Shown: positions 31,924-42,440, counted from the stretch's first letter. The stretch is 64,000 nt of DNA from Hemileia vastatrix (GCA_030280995.1 JASXTE010000007.1:4510001-4574000), one strand, 5' to 3'. The notes: generated by a model not told the origin, from the letters alone. Program-made: numbers and translations.

Positions 31924-32595
31924 TTACCTTGCTGTCATACTTAGTGCTAGCTTCCTGGCAAGAATCCACTTCCAATATTTCAGATGTCCCTGCACAAACT
32001 CCTTCACCACAAAAAGAGCATGCAAAGGAAGAAACTTCATCTTGTCCTTCCTAGGAAACTCCTTTAACACATTAATACTCATATTCTTGGCCAGAGCAGA
32101 CCTGAAAATATTGCTTGCAGAGTCAGTATTCTCCAACTCCTGCATATCCACAAAATAATCCACCACTGGCTCCAAGTGAGCCAGAAACTTCCTAAAAGTG
32201 TGGAGGTTATCCACACCTCCATAATCTTTCCATTCACTAGAAATCATATTGAGGTACACAATAAATTGCCTGGATCCCCACCTGTATGTAATCTGCAGAC
32301 ACAACTTTTTCCAATCTTTCCTCCTATAACCATCCATTTCAGCAACTTCCTTCACCAAAGCCCTGTCACCAATGTAAAAGATGACTTGCTTCACCATGTC
32401 CAAGTGAGAAGCCCCATCTACATTCCCATAAGCCTCAAAAAGCTCCAGAAACAACTTCACATCCTCCCCCATAAACATAGGCCCCTTCAAGGACTTGATC
32501 CTGACGGAAGGCCTAACAAAAACAGGAGGATTACCATCCTCAGGTGAACTTGATACACCACTACGACTACTAGAGAGAGAGGGTCTAGAAGCCAT
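31924..32595 (-). pseudogene. Gypsy-3 relic: Gag N-terminal half
   Basis: The product from the ATG at 32595 (MASRPSLSSSRSGVSSSPED) matches the Gypsy-1 Gag along its length: VRIKSLKGPMFMGEDVKLFL, DGASHLDMVKQVIFYIGDRA, RRKDWKKLCLQITYRWGSRQ and NVLKEFPRKDKMKFLP. The open frame extends slightly upstream, but the Gag homology and the position 90 bp from the PBS favour 32595 as start. Confidence 0.85.
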
Positions 32596-32681
32596 GGTCC
32601 AATAGATTCCAGAAAACCAATCTTTAAACACAGAAGAGATTTTAAAAGTAACAAAAAGTCTAAAAGGCTAGCAAATCCTCA

Positions 32682-32698
32682 CCCCACGTTGGGCTCCA
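32682..32698 (-). promoter_or_regulatory. Gypsy-3 primer binding site
   Basis: Plus strand CCCCACGTTGGGCTCCA, a two-base variant of the Gypsy-1 PBS with the same 4-base spacing to a TG (32703) that would begin the LTR. Confidence 0.8.
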
Positions 32699-32702
32699 GA
32701 AA

Positions 32703-33998
32703 TGTAGACAATACTATATTACTAGCTATAGGCCTTGACCAAGGAAGTTGGTGTAAAACTGGAGAGAAAAAACCCCATCCCTTTGAGGAACACCAGGTGA
32801 GATTTATGTGCTACAGAAAATTAGAGACTGTTACTATGCCCCTTCCAACACACTTCTTGACTGCTTACAAGATCAATACAGTAGCTGATAGCAAACCACT
32901 GAGAACCAAAAAACCAGAAACCTGAAATGCAGAAAGATCCACACCAGAAAAACAAAACACTGTTCAATTGTAGCACAGAAAACAGCAATAATACTTGATG
33001 TGGTTTGCAAAGCTACACCAGACAAACCAGGTGCCAAAGTTGAGTTAAATGAAGTGCTAAACTTACAAAAAGCACAGCCAATTGTGGACAAAAAAAAATT
33101 GAAAACTGAGTGAGAACAATTATATCACCTCCTGATTTTTGTATGATAATTAAAGTTGCCCCAAACTGTCATATTCACTATTTACATACAGACCACCCTA
33201 TAAAAACTCCATGCACATCAATGAATTTGGCACTTTTGGCAGCCAAATTGAATAACAATACTCTAGAAGCGCTCTCCAGGCTTCTATAACCAATGCGTGA
33301 AGCCCTACTAGAAGCATCCAGACCTCCCTGAAGCTAGAAAACCACCAAAAACCTCCAACAAACCCAAAATACTTAGAAAAATCCACAACTACTAAAACCC
33401 TTAAAACACAAAATTAAGCTATGACAAAATTGAGACATAAAATATGGAGCCAAATCAGCTCTACTTAATGGTACTCAGAACTTAACCCTAAGACTTAAGG
33501 TTTGCCCATAAAGCACAAAAAACAAAATTAAACAGCTATCTTTTAGAAGTGAAAAATGAGCAAATGACCCCTTAAAACTTAGAATATGAAAAATGTCAAA
33601 AGGACATGAAATATAGAGAAAACTTGGTGCTATCTAATGTTAGTACCCACATACTTATAGTACCAATATTCACTGAATAAAACCAGAAAAATACACAATT
33701 ATTCAACCAATGTCAATTAAGACATACCAAAACAGTGCCAAACAGACCAACAAAGGCCTCTGCCAATGTTGGAAGACCACAATGTGAAACATCAAAATTA
33801 TACTTTTTTAGAAGTATGATTAATTTAGTTAGTTTAATTCATGAATAAATAAATGTTTTAAACTATTTAAGCATTGTAATAACTATTTTGAGTCAAAAAA
33901 ATAATTTTATTAAATTACTAAATTAAAGTAAAATTTTTAAAATTTTGTCTTAAGTAAGTTTCTTAACTTAATTAATAATTTTCATAACATAAATAAGG
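32703..33998 (-). repeat. Probable Gypsy-3 LTR followed by AT-rich DNA
   Basis: The 5' LTR should begin at 32703 (TGTAGACAAT). Its outer end is not visible because no second copy exists here. From about 33780 the sequence is very AT-rich. No coding region is recognised. Confidence 0.45.
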
Positions 33999-34003
33999 GT
34001 CAA

Positions 34004-34777
34004 TGTCACCGGACGACCTACACACAAGGTCGAGGATGTTCCTGTAAGTGAGATGAGGGATTTTAGAAACTTCTTCGAAGTACAGAGGAATGATTCGAGG
34101 AAATGATTCGAAGGTCACTCGAAGTAATAATTATAGGTTCGAGGTTTGATCAAGAAGAATTATAAACTAGTTCCAAGGTAATAATAATTCTTAAAATCTC
34201 ACGAAGGGTTGGAAGCTCAATAATCAAAGATTTAGGATTTAGAAATGAATATTGAGAAGGTAAAAGAAAGATACAATAACAATGATTTAACTTTTAAGGT
34301 TTTTCCACTATTAATGTAAATACGATATTATAATTTAATTCTAAGGAATATCAAACCAAATACCCAACTCCTTTTATATCCTTTGTTCCTCCTCGCATCG
34401 ACCTCCCTTCCATCGCAGTATTCCCATTCCATTGACCATTACTAACATACACTTAGACCCTCTTCACTAAATATCCGTCCATGCTCAATATACCCCTTTT
34501 TAATTAATTAACAAAACTTTAATAAAAAACTACTACTGTACTATTTCGTTGATCCTAGCGCTGTGCGTCGCTTATTGAAAAGGACTAAGCTACCCTATTG
34601 GGAGATTGACTAATTTAGATTTAGAGTTTAGGCTAGCGCAGTTAAATAGTAAGTACACAAAGGAAAAATCGCAGTTGCTATGGAGAATTGCTTTCTGCGC
34701 TTCGAGTATAGATGTAGGACTCGATATTATTGATTTATTGAGTTAATTTTGCCTCGAGTGTCACGTGGCGCGTGACA
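34004..34777 (-). repeat. Chromovirus 3' LTR
   Basis: 774 bp, nearly identical to the LTR at 41663 with scattered single-base differences. It contains the TATA box (sense GATATAAAAGG, about 34369-34380) and the self-primer sequence at 34329-34342. Confidence 0.95.
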
Positions 34778-34886
34778 GATGCCCGGGTATGAAAAACGTG
34801 AACTCCGTTGAGCTTGAACCATCTTCCCACACTAATTTCACTTGTCTAATACTTTTTTCCCTCATCTCTCAATTATTTATTTTATA

Positions 34887-35838
34887 ATGAACTGCCCTAC
34901 CCCCACACCCACGCCTCCACACCCTAAAGCCGATGGGGGAATAATCACACAACAGTTTTCACAGACTTGCACGGCTTGTGAAAGCATGGAATATTTCTTT
35001 GTCGAAAGTACGGCAACTCGAGGCCCTCTCCAGAAATGCGAGTTTTGCCGTTGGCGGCGAGTGGCGTGAGATGCGTTGACGAAGAACGCGGAAATCGAAA
35101 AACGATTCACAAAAACAAAATTTTGGGTAGTTCCAAAGACCAAAGAGGTGGTCGAGGACATTTGGGATGTCTCGATCGAAGATGAACAATCGGTGGGGGA
35201 AAATGATAAGGAGATGAACAACGAGATCTCAACCTGGGTAACCCAGGCCACGAGTTCGAAGCGAGGTGTCGAGGAAGAGGTCGATGAATTGGTGGAGGAG
35301 GATGAAGATGAAGTCCCTGTTCCAGGGCGGGCACCCAAGAAACGTCGGGTGGTCATCGAGGACGATGAGGAAGAGAGAGAGGTAGAAGTCGAAGTGGCGC
35401 CCAGGTTATTTCTGGAGCCTGATCCCATCTTCGAGGTAAGTTTTAATTTTTTTATTTCAAGGATGAAGTTACTGATGAGTCGTGTTTTAGACATCGAATA
35501 ACCTGGAAGAGCCAATTGCGGAGCCTGCACCGGTTATACCAACTGAGGCAAACCCTCCAGCCACGGAAGTGGTTGAAGAGCCCGAAGACACCCTGGACCA
35601 GGTGTGGTCGAAGAAACCTCGTCAAGGTCGACGAGTAAGGTTCGCGGAAGAACTATGTGGGGAGGTCGACGCTATTATTGACGCTGCTTCCTTCGACGTG
35701 GCGGAGGAGCTCTTGGAGATTGGAGAGGTGGTTCCGGTAGGAGAGGAGGAGGTATTTGATAAATGCAGGAAGGAGATAAGGGTAGTTTTGGAGAAAAGGA
35801 AAAGATTGGTTCGAGAAAAATTAAAAGAAAAAATTTGA
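34887..35838 (+). pseudogene. Antisense accessory gene of the chromovirus: two exons, zinc-binding and acidic NLS protein, one in-frame stop
   Basis: It runs opposite to gag-pol, starting 110 bp from the inner edge of the 3' LTR. Exon 1 is 34887-35435, a GT-AG intron of 55 nt lies at 35436-35490 (GGTAAGT...TTTTAG), and exon 2 is 35491-35838; the phase is kept across the intron. The product has a CTAC...CEFC pair of CXXC motifs (possible zinc site), an aromatic part (KTKFWVVPKTKEVVEDIW), a long acidic stretch, a basic cluster PKKRRV like a nuclear signal, RQGRRVRFAEEL, and a charged helical C-terminus. One TGA at 35067-35069 interrupts exon 1 between VA and DAL. Codon use is GC-richer than its surroundings. 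No known family is recognised. Role unknown; a nuclear protein is inferred. Confidence 0.7.
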
Positions 35839-36178
35839 AAATGAAAAGGAGATGGAAAGAAGTAGAAGAAAAAATTGTATTTTAGTTTTATTTTATTTTT
35901 ATTTTATTTTATTATTAGTATTATTTTTTTTTTTATATATTGTAGGTGAATGTTGTTAATTTTACAAGATTTGAGAAAGAGAAAAAGAAGAGAAAAAAAA
36001 AGAAAAAAGAAGTTTTAAATAAAAAATTTTAGAATTTGAAAGAAGAATTTTAAAGAAAGAAAAAAGGTTGTTTTAATTGAAGGAAGTTTTAGTGTTTTTA
36101 AAAGGAAAATTTTTATGTAAGAAAAGAGAGAGAAAAAGAAACGGTTTTGTGATTGAGATGAGTTGTTAAATTGAGGAT

Positions 36179-36209
<31 letters not shown>

Positions 36210-36779
36210 AAAGAAATTTTAGTTTGAAAAAGAGGAGAAAGAAAAGAAAAAAACAAAGTGTAGAATTTAAGAGAGTTTGAAAAGAAGATTTATTTGTTTC
36301 GAAGAATTATTATAGGGAGATTCAGGGGTTGAAGTTAAGTTCGAGGAAATGGTCGTGCCATACAGGATTTGATGATTCGAAGAAAAGAAAGTCTTTAAAA
36401 GAGAGAATAAAAAATTTTTGAAAGAGAAAATTTTGAAGAGAATTTTAAATTTAAGAAAAGAATGTATTTAAAGAATTGAAAAAGAAAAGAAGAAAATATT
36501 TAGAGAGATTTATGAGTTTTTTATTTTATTTTATTATTTATGTTTATTCTATTTTATTTTATTTTATTTAATTTTAATTTTGATTTTACTTTTGGTTTTG
36601 GAGGAAATTTTATAGAAAGAGAAGAAAGAAGAGAAAAAAAAAAAAAAAAAAAAAAGAAGAGAGAAAAAAAGAAAACAAGGCTAAGAAATTTAAGAGGTGT
36701 TTTAGATTTTAAAGAAAGAAAGAAAAGAAAAGAAAATTTTAAATAAAGAAATTTTAAGGTTTTGGTTTTAAAGGATATT
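35839..36779 (-). other. Purine-rich spacer between antisense gene and chromodomain
   Basis: The plus strand is dominated by A and G runs (AAAAGAAAAGAGAGA types) with a few T tracts at 35880-35940, 36183-36210 and 36520-36600. No gene is recognised. On the sense strand of the element this is a long pyrimidine tract. Confidence 0.75.
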
Positions 36780-36999
36780 TCGAATGAAAAGATTTTAGGA
36801 GTTCAGGAGCATTGGAAACATTGATGGCTGGTTCCCAGGATGTTTTGTCTGAGTCATTGAGGAAGCCTTCCCATTCCACAAGGTATTGAAGTTTCCCCTT
36901 GCGTATTCTTGAATCAAGGATACGACTTACTTCCCACTCTAGATGATCTTCTACTTCGACCGGTTCCGGAGGGGGTTGGTTCTTGCCCGGGTATATTTC
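36780..36999 (-). pseudogene. Chromodomain at the C-terminus of the chromovirus integrase
   Basis: Directly after the TGA at 37000 the same phase gives EPVEVEDHLEWEVSRILDSR, KLQYLVEWEGFLND and TSWEPAINV: the three aromatic and hydrophobic blocks of a chromodomain. In chromoviruses it recognises histone H3 methyl-lysine and directs integration to heterochromatin. It is cut off from the integrase by the TGA in this copy. Confidence 0.85.
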
Positions 37000-37347
37000 T
37001 CAAGCCAGTTCCAGGAGAGATACATGGAAAACAGGGTGAATTGCCTGCCATTTAGGAGGTAACTTGAGTCGAAATGCAGTTTTAGAGACTTCAGAGTCGA
37101 TTTCGAATGGTCCCAAGCGCTTTTCAGCCAGTTTCTTTGATGGTCTTGTTGTTCGGATGTTTCGTGCATCGAGCCATACTTTGTCGCCTGGTTTAAAGGA
37201 AGGAGCAGATTGTCGATGTTTGTCGGCCTGTTCCTTGTATCTTCGAATTGCTGATTCCAAATTTGTTTTAAGTTCTTCTTGGAGTCGTGATATAGTTCGA
37301 AGATAATGTTCTGCAGGATGATTAGTTCCTACATGAATTGAGTTGAA
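37000..37347 (-). pseudogene. Chromovirus integrase C-terminal (GPY/F) region
   Basis: Between two in-frame TGA codons (37348 and 37000) the frame encodes YKEQADKHRQSAPSFKPGD, WLDARNIRTTRPSKKL, RLGPFEIDSEVS and HPVFHVSLLELA, the typical region between integrase core and chromodomain. Confidence 0.9.
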
Positions 37348-38300
37348 TCAAGGATGTCGTCCATAAATGGTTTCAAAGGGAGATTGTCGTGTCAAAGAAT
37401 GAGTCGAGTTATTATAAGCAAATTCGGCCAATGGTAGCCATGTGGTCCAATCGTCTTGTTGGTAACTGACATACATTGGAAGATATTGTTTGAGGATTTG
37501 GTTAACTCTTTCTGTTTGACCATCGGTTTCAGGGTGATAGGCCATGGAGAGATTCCTCGTGATATTGAGTTGTCGACACAGTTGGGTCCAGAATGTGGAT
37601 ACAAACAATGAGCCTCTATCTGAAATAATATCATTTGGTAAGCCGTGTTTAGAAAATACATATTCTAGAAACAATTTTGACAAATCTTCTGCTGTAGCAG
37701 TAGTAGTGGTTTTAATAAAAATAGACATTTTTGAAAATCTATCTACTATTACTAATATAGCATCAAAATCATTAGAAATAGGAAGTTGAGAAATGAAATC
37801 CATTGATAAAGATTCCCAAGGTTTAGAGGGAATAGGAAGTGGTTGAAGCAACCCATGCTTCCGGTGACGGGGAGCCTTATTCCTATTACATTCGTAACAA
37901 GCTTTTATATAGGCCTTGATTTCCTTGGTCATACCTGGCCAGAAGAAATCCCTCGCTATTAACTGGTAGGTTTTATCAACCCCAAAATGACCAGCTAACG
38001 GAGAATCATGTCGACTATTGAAAATCCATAATTTTATCTCATTGTTGTTGGGTATGACTACTCTACCTTCGAAGACTAATAGACCTGATTCAATACTAAA
38101 TCTTTTGGCCCCTTGCTTCGAGAGTATTTTGTCTTTTAACCCTAAACAAAAATCGTCCTTCGACTGAGCTTCAAGGATGTTGGATAGTGGATTTCGAAAA
38201 GATTGAATTGTCATCGAATTAAGTTGATGAGTTGTTAACATTGATTTGTTGAAGATTGATTGCACATTTGCTAGGTTCTTGTCAGCAAATGCCTTCCCCC
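37348..38300 (-). CDS. Chromovirus integrase, zinc region and catalytic core
   Basis: The frame encodes a zinc region (HDSPLAGHFGVDKTYQLI...CYECNRNK), the first catalytic Asp in LSMDFISQLP, the second in IISDRGSLFV and Glu in DGQTERVNQIL, then AEFAYNNSTHSLT. It ends at TGA 37348-37350 in the sequence YGRHP*, where the family usually continues with Arg. The same phase stays open beyond, to 37003. Confidence 0.93.
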
Positions 38301-40387
38301 CGCTGTGGGTAAACGTCGTCCTGACGTGACAAGATATCTGGGACAATGCAGTTTTTTCCTGGGCGATAGGAAATAGAGAAAGAAAATTCAGACAAAAATT
38401 CAGCCCACCTGGCTTGACGCCTGGTTAACACTTTAGAAGACATGAAGTATTTCAAAGCATTATGATCTGTTAAAATTTGAAAAGGACTATCTAGGCTGAG
38501 AAGAAAAGAACGCCATTTTTTAAGACAATGGATAATAGCTAAAAGCTCTTTGTCATGAATTTCATAATTTAATTCCGCGGCTATGAGTTTGCGTGACTCA
38601 AAAGCAACAGGATGAAACAAATTTGTTTCAGGATTTAATTGGGAGATGACCCCTGCAATAGCATAATCGCTCGCATCTGTCTCAACTATTGTCGAGGCCG
38701 AAGGATCAAAATGCCGAAGAATTGGGGCTGTGGTGAACGCCGTTTTTAGTGCTTCGAATTCCTTTCGTGCTTTAGAAGTAAAAACAAAAGGAATATCTTT
38801 TCTAAGAAGAGAAGTAAGATTGGAAATAGTTTTAGAGTAATCTTTAATAAATCTTCTATAGAAGTTTGCAAAACCCAAAAATCCTTGGAGTGATTTAATG
38901 TTTTTGGGCTCAGGCCATTCCAGGATTTTCTGGACTATTTTGTCATCCATGACTAAACCGTCAGTGGACAACGTAAACCCCAAAAAATCAATTGATTTGA
39001 GGTGGAATTCGCATTTATTATGCTTGGCGTAGAGACCATGATCTCGAAGACGATTTAGGACCTGTCGAACATGATGAATATGTTCATCCAGTGTTTTCGA
39101 GAATATTAAAATATCATCTAAATAGACGACTACAAATTTTTCAACAACATCTTGAAAGATATCATTAACAAAAGTTTGAAAAGTTGAAGGTGCGTTACAT
39201 AATCCAAAAGGCATAACTAAATATTCAAAACTACCAAATCTAGGGCGCATTGCAGTCAGTGGTTCATGACCTTCCGCAATGCAAATAAGATTGTAAGCGC
39301 CTCTAAGATCAATATTAGAAAAGAAATTAGCACCATTGAAAAGGGTAAGAAGTAATGACATAGGAGGAACAGGATATGCATTTTTCTTTGTGACTGTGTT
39401 GAGCTTTCTATAGTCAACACACAACCTAAGACTACCGTCCTTCTTTTTTACAAAGAGGACTGGGGAGCCGGTTGGAGATTTACTGGCTCTGATGAAACCT
39501 TTGGCTACATTCTCTGCAATGTAGTCTCGAAGAACTTGAGATTTGTCCTTCGATAGAGAATAGACAGGACCTGCAGGAGGTACTGGGCCTATTAACTCTA
39601 TTTGATGGTCGTAGGGTCGATGAGGTGGTAACTTATCGGCCTTGCGGATTGAGAAAACATCGAGGAAATTGTGGTAGATTTCCGGTAGAGTTGATTTAAT
39701 GGCTTCAACGTTGATTTGGTCATCCTCTTCATCTTCGAGAGAATCTGTCGAGGTGATACCTGTATTGAGAGAGCATAATTCGATTACTTCGAGGCAATTT
39801 AAATCCTCTTCGAGTGAAGTCATCGAGCTAGAAGGGTTAGCCAATTGCTCATTTAAAGAAGGTACAGATGCTTGCAAGTCATCTGGCAGAGATTTGTCCT
39901 CTAGCAGGACGTTGTCAGGCGGGTTGTTTAACTCCCTATTGACCTGCATTAAAGAATCAGAAATATACTTAGAGCGTGGGGTGATCAATCCCCGGGTCCA
40001 ATCAATTTCGGGATTCCAATGCGTTAAAAAGTCATGGCCAAGAATGGTATCGTCCATCCTTGGGGCGTCCAAGACTGATAATTCCCACTCGAAGAGGGGA
40101 AAATTCGGAAAGTTGAAAACCCATAAAACTTTCTTACTTACCCAATATTTGGGTTCCTCTGATTCAACCAAATAGATGGGAGTTCGATCGATATCTGTAA
40201 ATGTCAGTTGAAGCTTCTCGGCAAAAGATAAACTAACAAAAGAAATTGAAGCTCCAGAGTCTATAAGACAACTGAAGGGGATATCCTCCTGAAAAAGAAT
40301 GAATCTCAAGCGGTTTAAGGCAACTCCAGTCCTTAAGACATGGAGGTTCTGTGCACTGGGAGAGATAAGATAGTTTGCTTTGCACAC
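38282..40387 (-). CDS. Chromovirus pol: protease, reverse transcriptase, RNase H
   Basis: A 701-codon frame with protease (CLIDSGASISFVS, ILGHDFLTHW), RT (SPVLFVKKKDGSLRLCVDYR, VVVYLDDILIFS, GFLGFANFYRRFIKDYS) and RNase H (IVETDASDYAIAGVIS, ELNYEIHDKELLAI, NCIVPDILSRQDDVYP). The active site is YLDD. The frame is lost in a run of six G (sense strand) near 38300; integrase continues in another phase, consistent with a one-base change in the run. Confidence 0.94.
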   Translation of the reverse strand: MCKANYLISPSAQNLHVLRTGVALNRLRFILFQEDIPFSCLIDSGASISFVSLSFAEKLQLTFTDIDRTPIYLVESEEPKYWVSKKVLWVFNFPNFPLFEWELSVLDAPRMDDTILGHDFLTHWNPEIDWTRGLITPRSKYISDSLMQVNRELNNPPDNVLLEDKSLPDDLQASVPSLNEQLANPSSSMTSLEEDLNCLEVIELCSLNTGITSTDSLEDEEDDQINVEAIKSTLPEIYHNFLDVFSIRKADKLPPHRPYDHQIELIGPVPPAGPVYSLSKDKSQVLRDYIAENVAKGFIRASKSPTGSPVLFVKKKDGSLRLCVDYRKLNTVTKKNAYPVPPMSLLLTLFNGANFFSNIDLRGAYNLICIAEGHEPLTAMRPRFGSFEYLVMPFGLCNAPSTFQTFVNDIFQDVVEKFVVVYLDDILIFSKTLDEHIHHVRQVLNRLRDHGLYAKHNKCEFHLKSIDFLGFTLSTDGLVMDDKIVQKILEWPEPKNIKSLQGFLGFANFYRRFIKDYSKTISNLTSLLRKDIPFVFTSKARKEFEALKTAFTTAPILRHFDPSASTIVETDASDYAIAGVISQLNPETNLFHPVAFESRKLIAAELNYEIHDKELLAIIHCLKKWRSFLLSLDSPFQILTDHNALKYFMSSKVLTRRQARWAEFLSEFSFSISYRPGKNCIVPDILSRQDDVYPQRGEGIC

Positions 40388-40401
40388 AAGTAAACTATCT
40401 A

Positions 40402-41589
40402 CTAGTTTTTTGACTTCGAACTAGTACCTTCTCTTTCCTTCAACTTTACACAGTCTTCCAACTTGTGCTTACCCCCACAATACATACATAACCCATTATC
40501 TGCTCTTCTCTTCCTCTCAGCTTCTTTAAGTTCCCCTTTAGGATCCAGTACTTTGCTGATATCGCCTGGGGTTGAGCCTTTTGGTCGAGTTTTATCCTTT
40601 CCCTTATTGGGTTTGGATTGAGTCGAGGAGGATTGATTTGGTCGTGGGTGTGAAGAAGGTCCCGATTTAAAATTTAGGCCTTGAGATTTGTTGGCATATC
40701 GACGATGTTGAAGTCGTCCTTGATAAACGCCATCAATTTCGAGGGTTCGATCCATTAAATCCGTTAAAGTAGTCATCTTCTGACCGTGAAGATTTAATTG
40801 ATCCAGAATCCTCGAAGGAAGTCCTTTCTTGAAATGATACTTAAGGGCAGCATCATTCCAACCTACTCGAGTTTGAAGTGCTCTGAAGTTCGAGATATAT
40901 TCAGAGGCTTTACCATTATCACTCATGCGAAGAAAATCAAGTTCAATTTCTGCCTTGTCCGTTTCATTAGGGTCCCCAAACAACGTAAAAAGTTGGTCTT
41001 CGAACTTTTCCCAATTATTGATAAGTAAGTGGGTTTCTGTCGAAGAAAGCATGAGTAGATAAGATTCGAACCATCTTGCTGCTTTCCCGGCTAGGAATGA
41101 AGAAGCGTAAACAACATTTGATCGGTCGCTGTTAAAGGTTCGAGGGTCATTATGGAACAGTAGCTTGCAGGTTTGCAAGAAGGGTCGCAATCTGTTGGGG
41201 TGATCTCCGTCGAATTTGTCAGGAGATTTCATAGAAGGAGTTTTGAACTTAGATCCCTCTGAAGACGTTGGATTTGAAAGGGTTTTCATAAAAAGTCTCA
41301 TGAAATCTTCCAGAGAGTTAGATGGTCCCGGTTCTGAGGATTGGCCAGAAGGGTGATTGGCAGGGGCAGATGGTGCCTCATGCATTGTATCCTCTCCTTC
41401 TTCTTCATCACTAGAATCCTCAAAATCTTGTGGAATATCTTCTACAGATTGAACTGAGTGTTGCCGTTCCCTAAGGTCAAGTGGTTCCAAAGAGTGAGTG
41501 CGAGAAACAGACCTTGTGGCTGTTGGCCTGACTCTAGCGCGAGCTCTAGTAGTAGCGCCCGTAGGAGGAGTGCGTTGAACAGGTGCCAT
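40402..41589 (-). CDS. Chromovirus Gag
   Basis: An intact 395-codon frame. The N-terminus is basic with many R (TTRARARVRPTATRS), followed by an acidic stretch, the Gag core (KSPDKFDGDHPNRLRPFLQT, FLAGKAARWFESYL, DQLFTLFGDPNETDKAEIEL) and a C-terminal zinc knuckle CMYCGGKHKLEDC (CX2CX3HX4C). It assembles the particle and binds RNA. The start ATG at 41589 lies about 60 nt after the PBS. Pol starts just after its end in another phase. Confidence 0.94.
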   Translation of the reverse strand: MAPVQRTPPTGATTRARARVRPTATRSVSRTHSLEPLDLRERQHSVQSVEDIPQDFEDSSDEEEGEDTMHEAPSAPANHPSGQSSEPGPSNSLEDFMRLFMKTLSNPTSSEGSKFKTPSMKSPDKFDGDHPNRLRPFLQTCKLLFHNDPRTFNSDRSNVVYASSFLAGKAARWFESYLLMLSSTETHLLINNWEKFEDQLFTLFGDPNETDKAEIELDFLRMSDNGKASEYISNFRALQTRVGWNDAALKYHFKKGLPSRILDQLNLHGQKMTTLTDLMDRTLEIDGVYQGRLQHRRYANKSQGLNFKSGPSSHPRPNQSSSTQSKPNKGKDKTRPKGSTPGDISKVLDPKGELKEAERKRRADNGLCMYCGGKHKLEDCVKLKEREGTSSKSKN

Positions 41590-41647
41590 TTAAAATTTTA
41601 GAAGCACCTAAAAAAGACATAGTAGTGCAAAGAATGAGAACTACGGA

Positions 41648-41661
41648 GAATTAAATTATAC
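41648..41661 (-). promoter_or_regulatory. Chromovirus primer binding site, complementary to the start of its own transcript
   Basis: One base after the LTR, the sense strand reads TATAATTTAATTCT. This is the exact 14-nt reverse complement of AGAATTAAATTATA in the LTR, at the expected transcription start. Tf1/sushi-type elements prime reverse transcription by folding back their own mRNA 5' end in this manner. No tRNA match is evident. Confidence 0.8.
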
Positions 41662-41662
41662 T

Positions 41663-42435
41663 GTCACTGGACGACCTACGCACAAGGTCGAGGATGTTCC
41701 TGTAAGTGAGATGAGGGATTTTAGAGACTTCTTCGAAGTACAGAGGAATGATTCGAGGAAATGATTCGAAGGTCACTTGAAGTAATAATTATAGGTTCGA
41801 GGTTTGATCAAGAAGAATTATAAACTAGTTCCAAGGTAATAATAATTCTTAAAACCTCACGAAGGGTTGGAAGCTCAATAATCAAAGATTTAGGATTTAG
41901 AAATGAATATTGAGAAGGTAAAAGAAAGATACAATAACAATGATTTAACTTTTAAGGTTTTTCCACTATTAATGTAAATACGATATTATAATTTAATTCT
42001 AAGGAATATCGAACCAAATACCCAACTCCTTTTATATCCTTTGTTCCTCCTCGCATTGACCTCCCTTCCATCGCAGTATTCCCATTCCATTGACCATTAC
42101 TAACATACACTTAGACCCTCTTCACTAAATATCCGTCCATGCTCAATATACCCCTTTTTAATTAATTAACAAAACTTTAATAAAAAACTACTACTGTACT
42201 ATTTCGTTGATCCTAGCCCTGTGCGTCGCTTATTGAAAAGGACTAAGGTACCCTATTTGGAGATTGACTAATTTAGATTTAGAGTTTAGGCTAGCGCAGT
42301 TAAATAGTAAGTACACAAAGGAAAAATCGCAGTTGCTATGGAGAATTGCTTTCTGCGCTTCGAGTATAGATGTAGGACTCGATATTATTGATTTATTGAG
42401 TTAATTTCGCCTCGAGTGTCACGTGGCGCGTGACA
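41663..42435 (-). repeat. Chromovirus 5' LTR
   Basis: 773 bp. On the sense strand TATAAAAGG (about 42028-42037) precedes AGAATTAAATTATA (41987-42000) by about 30 nt, a spacing that puts the transcript start at the latter sequence. Confidence 0.95.
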
Positions 42436-42440
42436 GTCAA

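Larger units (their letters stand above)
34004..42435 (-). mobile_element. Complete chromovirus (Ty3/gypsy with chromodomain), 8432 bp
   Basis: LTRs of 774 and 773 bp (34004-34777 and 41663-42435) both begin TGTCAC and end GTGACA. The element is flanked by the 5-bp duplication GTCAA (33999-34003 and 42436-42440). Gag, PR-RT-RH, integrase and chromodomain are on the minus strand. A spliced accessory frame runs on the plus strand between chromodomain and 3' LTR. Coding frames carry several nonsense changes and one shift, so this copy is probably not autonomous. A decayed relative is at 44875-46797. Confidence 0.96.
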
